Assembly: GCA_045635785.1 (NCBI GenBank)
Contig: JAZTWJ010000107.1
Coordinates: 17,566 to 81,565 of the forward strand
Direction of reading: 5' to 3'
DNA: 64,000 nt
Source of the DNA: Flemingiibacterium sp045635785
Lineage (GTDB): Bacteria; Bacillota; Clostridia; Oscillospirales; CAG-272
Shown: one piece after another, positions 33,699 through 41,044 of the stretch
Layout of the letters: the number at the start of each line of letters is the position of its first letter
Numbering within the stretch: position 1 is the stretch's first letter
Notes under the pieces: generated by a model
Told to the model about the DNA's origin: nothing
The model's database searches: none
Seen by the model: only the letters and a program-made list of their open reading frames with translations
Translations under genes and position numbers: made by a program

Positions 33699-34817
33699 TT
33701 ATCGTCTTTGCGGACCGCGCATGCAGATCTGCGCGATCTGCTGCAGACGCTCTATCGCATAGGGAAAGAACGCTTTGTATGCCTCGCAGTGGACATTGAT
33801 GTCCGGCTTTCCATCCGCAAATGGCTCGCGATCCCGTCGGCATCCGCCGCGGCAAATGGGATACCATTGGCATCCGTCACACTGTGCATGAACCGCTGTT
33901 GATGGCTCCGTAAACCGCTTCGCCTGCTCCGAACCTCGCATATCCGCAAAACTGTCGGTGGCAACATTTCCAAGCCTAAATTCATCCAACACATAAAAAT
34001 CGCAGGGATAAACGCTGCCATCGCCTTCGATAACAAAATAGCAGGTGCAAAAGCCGCTCATACCGCAGGCTTCGGGCGGCTGTCCGCAAAGCATACTTAC
34101 ATAGTTGTCAAAGTTTCGCACGCTGACAAAGTGTCCGCTCATGAAGTCCTGATAATAACAGTCAAAGGTGGTTTTCAAAAACTCCGCGTAACGCTTCCCA
34201 TCCAACGAATAAAGCTGTTTCTCGCCATCAAAGCCGTCAATGCAGGGGATAAACTGAATATATCCAAACTTTTTCAGCGCATTGTAAACCTTCTGCGGAT
34301 GCCTTGCCACCAGATTGTTCACCACACACAACACATTGTATTCCACATGATAACGGTCAAACAGCGCGGCGGTTTTCATAATACGGGCATAGGTTCCCTC
34401 TCCCGCTCCATCAATGCGCATGCTGTCGTGAAGCTCGCGGTATCCGTCCACCGACAATCCAACGAGAAAATGATTCTCCGCGAAAAATTTCGCCCATTCT
34501 TCATCAATGATATATCCGTTGGTTTGGATGGCATTGCGAATTTGCAGATGCTTCGTATTATATTTTTTTTGCAGGTCGATGAGCAGGCGGAAATAATCTA
34601 AGCCCGCCAGCGTAGGCTCGCCCCCTTGGAAGGAAAAGCTGCACAAGCCCTCTGCCTCATCAAGCGCGCGTTTGACCATCGTTTCGAGCAAAGCGTGGCT
34701 CATGATGCCGTAGGATTTCACCTCCCGATGGTCGGTAACATCGGCGTAAAAGCAATATTTGCATCGCATGTTACAAAGTGAGGACGCAGGTTTGATGAGC
34801 ATGGTAATGGGTGGCAT
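33699..34817 (-). CDS. Anaerobic sulfatase-maturating radical SAM enzyme
   Basis: 372 residues from ATG 34817 (GGGAG upstream). The radical SAM cluster motif is CNMRCKYC, followed by FSFQGGEPTLAGLDYF and the substrate region NAIQTNGYII. The C-terminal SPASM domain has the cysteines CGMSGFCTCY, YPCDFY and CDGCQWYPICRGGC. Together these match anSME, which oxidises the active-site Cys of sulfatases to formylglycine without oxygen. Its likely client is the sulfatase at 23255-24637, whose site is a Cys. It is downstream of a permease gene on the same strand. Confidence 0.92.
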   Translation of the reverse strand: MPPITMLIKPASSLCNMRCKYCFYADVTDHREVKSYGIMSHALLETMVKRALDEAEGLCSFSFQGGEPTLAGLDYFRLLIDLQKKYNTKHLQIRNAIQTNGYIIDEEWAKFFAENHFLVGLSVDGYRELHDSMRIDGAGEGTYARIMKTAALFDRYHVEYNVLCVVNNLVARHPQKVYNALKKFGYIQFIPCIDGFDGEKQLYSLDGKRYAEFLKTTFDCYYQDFMSGHFVSVRNFDNYVSMLCGQPPEACGMSGFCTCYFVIEGDGSVYPCDFYVLDEFRLGNVATDSFADMRGSEQAKRFTEPSTAVHAQCDGCQWYPICRGGCRRDREPFADGKPDINVHCEAYKAFFPYAIERLQQIAQICMRGPQRR

Positions 34818-34865
34818 AATTTTCTCCCGTATATGAAAATAATATTCGCGCTCACGCGCCAAAAT

Positions 34866-36029
34866 CTACTTTGCCAAATACAGCGACATGACGACCGTCA
34901 AAATCGCCAGAAATGCAAAATTGATCGCAAGGAACAGCAGAATGTAAGATTTGGTTCGCGCAGGATAATTTTTTGTGAATTCGCGGAAGGTGATCAGACT
35001 CGCCAGCGATGCAATGAGTGTTCCCACGCCGCCAATATTCACGCCGATCAACAGCGCACGGTAATTCTCTGTAAACTGCGAAAGTAAAATTGCCGACGGA
35101 ACATTGGATATAAACTGACAGGATAAAATGGAAGTAATGAGCGTATTGCGTTCAAGAAGCCCCGAAACGAATGCCCGCACCGCCTCAATGCGCGCCATAT
35201 TGCCGCTGAATACAAAAAAGGCGACAAAGGTTCCAAGAAGCGGATAATCCACCATTGCCAGCGCCTTTCTATCAAGAAAAAGCAGTGCAGGAACAATTAA
35301 AAATCCGAACTGATAGGGAATTCCGCGGAACACAATGGCAATCGCAAACACAAACAACACCGCCAACAGTATCGCCTGTTTTTTAGGCAATGGCGGCGTG
35401 TCGTCCGACGGAATTTCAACTTTAACAGACTTCACAAAGAAACAGCAAAGTGTAATGATCACAATGGAAATCACAAAGGGGAGAGCCATGATTGCCATAA
35501 ATTCGCCGGTGGGAATGTTGAATTTCGTATAAAGGTAAAGATTCTGCGGATTGCCGAAGGGTGTGAGCATGCCGCCGAGATTTGCCGCCACATTCTGCAA
35601 AATGAAGGTAAGTGCGGTATATTTGGTATGCCCCGTCACATTGAGGACGAAGTATCCAAGCGGTAAAAAGGTCAGAAGCGCCATGTCATTGGCGATCAGC
35701 ATGGATCCGATGAAGGTGATATAGACCACCGCAATGACCGACAGTCGAATGCTGCCGCACCGCCGTACCACTTCCCTTGCGAGAATGTAAAAAAAGTTGA
35801 TGTTTTTTAGTCCGCAGACCACCGCCAATACAGAAAACAGACAAGTTAGTGTCTTGAAGTCGAAATAATGAAGATACGCCGCATCGGGCGGAACGATGCA
35901 CATGGTGACAAGCGCCGCCACACAGGCGATGAGAAATACCGCGTTTTTCTTAACAAAAGCAATTATAGGGTTAGCATGCACCGTTTCAGCGGCGCCGATC
36001 CGTTTATTTGAAAAGCCAAAAAATCGCAA
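34866..36029 (-). CDS. Ion/carboxylate permease of the ArsB/NhaD/SLC13 group
   Basis: 387 residues with about ten hydrophobic segments. The conserved loop NVAANLGGMLTPFGNPQNLYLY and its counterpart QFISNVPSAILLSQF place it in the ion transporter superfamily (YbiR-like). The start is probably the TTG at 36029, which has AAAGGA 11 bases upstream; no ATG is suitably placed. It sits 49 bases before the sulfatase maturase, so transport of an anion such as sulfate or a carboxylate released by the cluster is conceivable, but the substrate cannot be read from sequence. Confidence 0.8.
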   Translation of the reverse strand: MRFFGFSNKRIGAAETVHANPIIAFVKKNAVFLIACVAALVTMCIVPPDAAYLHYFDFKTLTCLFSVLAVVCGLKNINFFYILAREVVRRCGSIRLSVIAVVYITFIGSMLIANDMALLTFLPLGYFVLNVTGHTKYTALTFILQNVAANLGGMLTPFGNPQNLYLYTKFNIPTGEFMAIMALPFVISIVIITLCCFFVKSVKVEIPSDDTPPLPKKQAILLAVLFVFAIAIVFRGIPYQFGFLIVPALLFLDRKALAMVDYPLLGTFVAFFVFSGNMARIEAVRAFVSGLLERNTLITSILSCQFISNVPSAILLSQFTENYRALLIGVNIGGVGTLIASLASLITFREFTKNYPARTKSYILLFLAINFAFLAILTVVMSLYLAK

Positions 36030-36180
36030 AATTGTTGCCGTCCTTTACTCGCCCACTGCGAAACCATCGACATGTTCATGCTTCGCCGACTTGTCTTTTT
36101 CTGCAGAGGCTCATATTGTCGATTTTGTATGTGGAATGATTGTTGTATATTCGTATAACCAAAAGTTACCGACGTTGTTT

Positions 36181-38415
36181 TTATCGTGTTTCCCTAAGCT
36201 GTTTTAACAATGTGATAGCTGCATCCGCATCCGATTGTGCAAGTCGGCGAAACTTCGCTGCGGTTTCGGCAATTGATGCACGGAGGCCCTCTTGATCGGT
36301 CATAATATCGTCTATCTTCTGACGCAGATTACCTTCCTTGATGGTGCGAATATCCAGCGTTTTTGCTTCCTGCCCGATATAGGAAAGAAATGCATCAATT
36401 TTCGGGTCATAGGAAATGCCTGTCATCGGCACACCCATGGCTGCGGCATAAATCAGCGTATGCAGTCTTGTTCCCACCACAAACTCTGCGTCTGCAATCA
36501 GACCGCAAAGTTCGGATGCGGAAAGTCCGCTCACCACAATACCCACGCCGCATTTTTCGCGCAATGTCAACGAGACCGCCATGTCACGGCTTGCATGCAT
36601 GGGCACGATTATAGGCAACAGCCCATAGTTGCTTGCCACCAAAGCAAGATCGGCAGCGATCACGTCCACCGTCTTCATGCTTGATTTTTCGCCGAAATTA
36701 TTGCCATCCTTGACACTGACAATGAAGTATTTACCGTTAATTTTTTCCCGTGTGCGGATGTGTTCGCACCAGCTCGCGTCGGATGCTCGGATGAGAAAAG
36801 CAGGGTCTGCGGTAACATGAAGCGCCGTCCTACAACCAATCTCTCGCGCGGTTTTCTCTGAAGATGGCTCACGGAAGCTGACATAATCCGCACTTTCCAT
36901 GACAGCCACCGCTTTTTCGCGGCCGCTTTTAGAAACAAGCGGCCCGAGTCCGTTGGCATACAGCATGGTTTTCAATCCGCGTTTTTTTGCCATGCGCAGA
37001 ATGGTGAGATAATAAAACAGGCTTTTTTTACTGGTGCCATCCTGCAGAAGACTGCCGCCGCCCGAAATGAGCAGCTTCGCATGCCGCATTTCAGTGGCGA
37101 TGGCAAACAGATTGAATCGATGGATAGCACGGACGCCGACGGCTCGAGTCAGCCTGCGAGGATTCTTTGCCAACACCGTAATGCGCGTATCGGGCTGACG
37201 CTCTCTTATGCCGCTCACAATGGCATCAAGCAGCGAATCATCGCCGATATTGTGAAAGCCATAGTAGCCGGAAATAATGACATCTCCGCGCTTATAATGA
37301 CGCCGCGGTTTCAGCCTTTCATAAACGGCGATATGATCATCCGCCATTTTCGCAACGGAATAGCTTTCCATTACCACTTGTCTGCCAAGTCTGCCGCAGG
37401 CTGCGCGAGCATCCTCCGACATATGGAATATTTCAAGCAGATCGCGCTCCACGTCCGCCGTTTCGGCAAGACGGGAACCTCTAAAACAGAAGTTGGTGGC
37501 ACGGGCAAAAGGAAGAATTTCCTCTCTTACCACGCCACTATAGCCAAGAGGGCCCACCAGAACCGTGGGGCGTTCGCTGCTCATTGCTTCCAACGCCGCT
37601 CGAGAAACGCCCACAAAGGCATCACAGGTCGCCACAAGCTCCGCAATATCGGTGCGCGGGCCCGTCAGACGTATAACCTCTCGTCCGATGGCGGCATTTG
37701 CCTCCGACGCCTTTGCTGAAAGCGCCGCAAAGGCATTGCCACCGCCAACGATGAGAATTTCCAGATTGGGAATTTCCGCCGCAAGCTTCACCGCCGCTTC
37801 GCAAAGAAGCAATGCGGGACGAACGGTGGAATCATCGATGCGGCTGACGGACAGCACGCGAAATTTGCCATCCTCCAGCGCAAGCTCTGCCTTCAAAGCT
37901 GCATTGTCGATGGATTTATGGAAACGCACCGTGTCAATGCCATTGATGGTCACTGTGATGGTGTCGTTCGGCACACCATACTTGTCTATTAGATACTGTT
38001 TGATATCGCAGCTTACCGCAAACGTATGCTCGCCCCAATCGGACAGCCTCGCCCACAGCGCGTTTACGGAGAATACAAAATGGGTAGAAGTTACAAAACG
38101 AAAGCCCAATTTTTTTGCCAGAATGCCACATACAAAAGCAGGAATGCGCGAATGCGCATGCACAATGTCAAAATTCTCCGCTTTGATGAACGCACCCAGT
38201 TTATTAAGACTTTCCATCACCGCAACGGGCTTTTTGGTATGCAGCGGCACCTTGAAGTGCTTGACGCCCGACTGCTCCAGCGCATTCACATAAACGCCGC
38301 CGTTGGATGCAACGGTAACATCATGCCCTCTCGCCGCCAGCTCTCTTGCCAATTCCACTACATGCGTCTCCGCGCCGCCGATGACCATCCACATATGGCA
38401 GATTAGTATTTTCAT
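36181..38415 (-). CDS. Fused GT4 glycosyltransferase and CsaB-type pyruvyltransferase
   Basis: 744 residues. Residues 1 to about 375 are a GT-B glycosyltransferase of family 4 (GGAETHVVELARELAARGHD, VHAHSRIPAFV, TVTINGIDTVRF, SRAALEAMSSERPTVL). From about 385 the protein is a polysaccharide pyruvyl transferase like CsaB (GDVIISGYYGFHNIGDDSLL, LLISGGGSLLQD, VGTRLHTLIYAAAMGVPM). CsaB adds pyruvate ketals to wall polysaccharide, which anchors SLH-domain proteins. One chain could thus add a sugar and then pyruvylate it. A consensus promoter lies about 160 bases upstream, with a long structured leader. Confidence 0.9.
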   Translation of the reverse strand: MKILICHMWMVIGGAETHVVELARELAARGHDVTVASNGGVYVNALEQSGVKHFKVPLHTKKPVAVMESLNKLGAFIKAENFDIVHAHSRIPAFVCGILAKKLGFRFVTSTHFVFSVNALWARLSDWGEHTFAVSCDIKQYLIDKYGVPNDTITVTINGIDTVRFHKSIDNAALKAELALEDGKFRVLSVSRIDDSTVRPALLLCEAAVKLAAEIPNLEILIVGGGNAFAALSAKASEANAAIGREVIRLTGPRTDIAELVATCDAFVGVSRAALEAMSSERPTVLVGPLGYSGVVREEILPFARATNFCFRGSRLAETADVERDLLEIFHMSEDARAACGRLGRQVVMESYSVAKMADDHIAVYERLKPRRHYKRGDVIISGYYGFHNIGDDSLLDAIVSGIRERQPDTRITVLAKNPRRLTRAVGVRAIHRFNLFAIATEMRHAKLLISGGGSLLQDGTSKKSLFYYLTILRMAKKRGLKTMLYANGLGPLVSKSGREKAVAVMESADYVSFREPSSEKTAREIGCRTALHVTADPAFLIRASDASWCEHIRTREKINGKYFIVSVKDGNNFGEKSSMKTVDVIAADLALVASNYGLLPIIVPMHASRDMAVSLTLREKCGVGIVVSGLSASELCGLIADAEFVVGTRLHTLIYAAAMGVPMTGISYDPKIDAFLSYIGQEAKTLDIRTIKEGNLRQKIDDIMTDQEGLRASIAETAAKFRRLAQSDADAAITLLKQLRETR

Positions 38416-38420
38416 GGAAT

Positions 38421-38447
38421 ACCATGACCTTCGCCGCAGCGAAAGCC
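38421..38447 (-). promoter_or_regulatory. Leader hairpin before the glycosyltransferase fusion gene
   Basis: On the minus strand CTTTCGC, TGCG, GCGAAG, then GTCATGGT just before ATG 38415, resembling 32536-32561. Further upstream in the leader are GTTTGAA/TTCAAAC-type and GTCTGATT/AATCAGAC (38525-38544) stems. Confidence 0.45.
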
Positions 38448-38574
38448 GCCTTTCTCCCCTATTGGGGCTTGGTTTTCATGCAAAAGCATCCGTTTGAAAC
38501 CGGATCTTCAAACTTTTTCTATCAGGTCTGATTGCAAAATCAGACAGCGATGCCTGTTCGATATTCTACTTTAT

Positions 38575-38603
38575 AGTATACCACATTGTCCCCTATTCGT
38601 CAA
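38575..38603 (-). promoter_or_regulatory. Promoter of the glycosyltransferase fusion gene
   Basis: Minus strand TTGACG (38598-38603), 17 bases, TATACT (38575-38580). Confidence 0.82.
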
Positions 38604-38655
38604 CCGCATACGGGAATTTTCCACACAAAGACGGTGAGATAGGCAATCTTACTAT

Positions 38656-38728
38656 ACAAAAAACATCTATATGGTTTACGGCGTCAGGGCTCCAATTGCC
38701 CCATGCGGTTCAAACCATTATAGATGTT
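38656..38728 (-). ncRNA. Candidate free-standing hairpin RNA of about 70 nt
   Basis: On the minus strand the arm 38712-38728 pairs with 38662-38677 over about 16 bp with one bulge. The roughly 34-base loop contains a second stem GGGC/GCCC. The outer stem runs straight into a T6 tract, as in an intrinsic terminator. A promoter with TTGACA and extended AATACT (38735-38763) would start transcription at or next to A38728, the first base of the stem. No open frame is present. It resembles no RNA family I know; it is not SRP RNA, 6S or tmRNA. Confidence 0.55.
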
Positions 38729-38734
38729 AAAGAA

Positions 38735-38763
38735 AGTATTGCACACGATGAGGGATTTGTCAA
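38735..38763 (-). promoter_or_regulatory. Promoter of the candidate hairpin RNA
   Basis: Minus strand TTGACA (38758-38763), 17 bases ending in TGC, AATACT (38735-38740). It lies between the tRNA terminator and the hairpin. Confidence 0.7.
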
Positions 38764-38773
38764 CACCCAAAAT

Positions 38774-38809
38774 AAAAAACCGCTTTCCTCGATGGGAAGC
38801 GGTTTTTTT
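38774..38809 (-). terminator. Terminator of the tRNA unit
   Basis: AACCGCTT and AAGCGGTT arms with a short loop. On the minus strand TTTTTTATTTT follows, directly after tRNA-Leu. Confidence 0.85.
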
Positions 38810-38812
38810 GAT

Positions 38813-38899
38813 TGGTGCCGGTGGCGGGGGTCGAACCCGCACGATGTTGCCATCAATGGATTTTGAGTCCACCTCGTCTGCCAATTCCAACACACCGGC
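38813..38899 (-). tRNA. tRNA-Leu (CAA)
   Basis: 87 nt including an encoded CCA. The acceptor arm GCCGGTG pairs with CACCGGC. The anticodon loop CTCAAAA gives CAA. A long variable arm and the GGTTCGACC T-loop are present. It decodes UUG leucine codons. The terminator at 38774-38809 follows. Confidence 0.95.
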
Positions 38900-38955
38900 G
38901 GAAAAAAATCGCCGCATTGCGGCGATTTTTAGGTGGTTCGCGCGCGAACCAAACG

Positions 38956-39031
<76 letters not shown>

Positions 39032-39128
39032 ATCAAACACGCTTATAATTATACCACAGCTTCCCCTATTTGTCAAGAGATTCGGCGAATTTTCAAAAAA
39101 ACTTTTGCGCGCGCGCCGGGCAGACGGG

Positions 39129-40787
39129 TTATTCCTCTTTTGACAGCGGCATTTGAACAACGCTATTTCGAACCTTCTCGCGCACCTTCAGCACAAAGGA
39201 TGGCGACACCGAAAGCTCGTCGATTCCCATACGGAGAAAATCCGCCGTCAGCGATGTATCTGCCGCCAGTTCGCCGCAGATGCCGATCCATTTACCCGAT
39301 CGGTGTGCATTTTCTGCCGCCAATGCAATCAACCGAAGCACAGCCGCATGATGAGAATCCGCGTAAGACTCCACTGCTTGATTCTGCCGGTCGCATGCCA
39401 GCGTATATTGTGTCAGATCATTGGTGCCGACGCTGAAAAAATCCACCATCGGTGCCAGCCTGTCGCTGATGATGGCGGCAGCCGGCGTTTCGATCATAAT
39501 GCCGCGCTCCACCTGCTCGCCCATGGGAATATCTGCCGCCGCAAGCTCCGCTTTGATCTGCTCGCAGAGGCTGAGAATCTCCGCCACCTCCCCTTCGGAG
39601 GTGATCATGGGAAACATGATGCCTAATTTTCCATAGGCAGACGCGCGGTACAAGGCACGAAGCTGTGTTCGGAAAATTTCGGGGCGACTCAGGCATAGTC
39701 GGATGCCGCGAAGCCCCAAAGCGGGGTTCTCTTCCCTTTCGAGCTTAAAATACGCCGACTGTTTATCCGCGCCGATATCAAGCGTGCGGATGATGACGCG
39801 CTTTCCCGCCATTTTTGAAAGCACGCGCCTATATACTGCGAACTGTTCCTCTTCCGATGGGAAGTCGCGCCCATCCAAATAAAGAAATTCGCTGCGAAAA
39901 AGCCCGATCCCGCCCGCATCATTGCGAAGCACCTCACCGATCTCCACCTCACTGCCTATATTGGCAAGGATCTCGATTTTGTGTCCGTCCCGCGTCACAT
40001 TTTCCTTGCCACGAAGCTTTTCAAGTAGCCGAGCATGTGCCTGCTGTTCGCAAATCTCCTGCTTGGCACAAGCGATGGCATCTTCATCCGGCGAAAGCTC
40101 TATCTCTCCCGTTCCACCATTGACGATCGCCTGCATGCCATCCTTCACCGCGTTAAGAAATGCGCTCCCCACCCCTACAACCGCAGGAATGTTCATACTC
40201 CGTGCCAAAATCGCCGTGTGTGAGTTGACCGAGCCGTGGGCGGTGACAAAGGCAAGCACCTGCGTTTTATCGAGTGCCACCGTTTCTCCCGGCGCAAGAT
40301 CATCCGCCGCCAGAATATAGCTGCCTGATGACATTTCCGCTTCTTCGCCGTCGGAAAGACAGCGGATCAGCCTGCCTGCGATGTCATGCACATCCGCCGC
40401 CCTCGCCTGCATGTAGCCATCCTCCATATCGGAGAAGATCGCCGCAAAATTGTCCGCCGTCATTGCCGTCGCCCACTCCGCATTCACCGATTGATCGCGG
40501 ATCATGCTCTCCACCGATTTCCCGAAATCCTCGTCATCCAACATCATACGGTGGATCTCAAAAATCTGCGCTCCCGACTCGCCTACCTCGCGAAGCGCTT
40601 TTTCGCGAACGGCAAGCAATTCATCCTTCGCCGTCTCCTTCGCCCGTTCCCATCGGCAAAGCTCCGCTTCGATGTTGTCAATACGCCGCCTCACAACGGG
40701 CGCATTCTGCCGCTTTAACACGCGGATCTGCCCGACGGCAATGGCGGCGGCTACACCCTTCCCCACAAACTTCACAGACTCGCTCAT
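39129..40787 (-). CDS. ptsI: PTS enzyme I (phosphoenolpyruvate-protein phosphotransferase)
   Basis: 552 residues. The phospho-His site is GSVNSHTAILARSMNIPAVVG. PEP-binding signatures in the C-terminal half are GIGLFRSEFLYL, RTLDIGADKQ, NPALGLRGIRLCL, FFSVGTNDLTQYTLACDR and the catalytic Cys in GKWIGICGELA. It passes phosphate from phosphoenolpyruvate to HPr. It overlaps ptsH by four bases and is the last gene of the PTS operon. Confidence 0.96.
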   Translation of the reverse strand: MSESVKFVGKGVAAAIAVGQIRVLKRQNAPVVRRRIDNIEAELCRWERAKETAKDELLAVREKALREVGESGAQIFEIHRMMLDDEDFGKSVESMIRDQSVNAEWATAMTADNFAAIFSDMEDGYMQARAADVHDIAGRLIRCLSDGEEAEMSSGSYILAADDLAPGETVALDKTQVLAFVTAHGSVNSHTAILARSMNIPAVVGVGSAFLNAVKDGMQAIVNGGTGEIELSPDEDAIACAKQEICEQQAHARLLEKLRGKENVTRDGHKIEILANIGSEVEIGEVLRNDAGGIGLFRSEFLYLDGRDFPSEEEQFAVYRRVLSKMAGKRVIIRTLDIGADKQSAYFKLEREENPALGLRGIRLCLSRPEIFRTQLRALYRASAYGKLGIMFPMITSEGEVAEILSLCEQIKAELAAADIPMGEQVERGIMIETPAAAIISDRLAPMVDFFSVGTNDLTQYTLACDRQNQAVESYADSHHAAVLRLIALAAENAHRSGKWIGICGELAADTSLTADFLRMGIDELSVSPSFVLKVREKVRNSVVQMPLSKEE

Positions 40788-41041
40788 AAATTCTCCTCAA
40801 AAAATGCCACCAGCTCAGCTAACGCCGCCTCTTCATTTTCGCCCTCAACTCGCACCTCTATGGTATCGCCGCATCGCACGCCAAGACCCATGACGGCAAA
40901 CAACCGCGACGCATTCGCCGACTGCTCTCCTTTGATAAGCGTCACCGATACGCCCATCGACTTTACTTTATTGACCAGCATTCCTGCGGGGCGGGCATGA
41001 ATGCCCGCCTCGTCCTTAATCTGATATTCAAATTTTTTCAT
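40784..41041 (-). CDS. ptsH: HPr phosphocarrier protein with Arg at position 46
   Basis: 85 residues. The phosphorylation site is His15 in GIHARPAG. The helix that normally carries the regulatory Ser46 (KSIMGVMSLG type) reads NASRLFAVMGLG, with Arg46. Such an HPr can relay phosphate from enzyme I to the EIIA domain encoded next to it, but could not be phosphorylated at Ser46 by HPr kinase for CcpA-mediated repression. It ends three bases before the EIICBA stop-proximal boundary and overlaps ptsI. Confidence 0.93.
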   Translation of the reverse strand: MKKFEYQIKDEAGIHARPAGMLVNKVKSMGVSVTLIKGEQSANASRLFAVMGLGVRCGDTIEVRVEGENEEAALAELVAFFEENL

Positions 41042-41044
41042 CGT

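Noticed and set aside
38656..38728. SRP RNA, 6S RNA or tmRNA identity for the hairpin RNA
   Set aside because: It is too short for 6S and tmRNA and lacks the GGAA-tetraloop and conserved asymmetric loop of SRP RNA.
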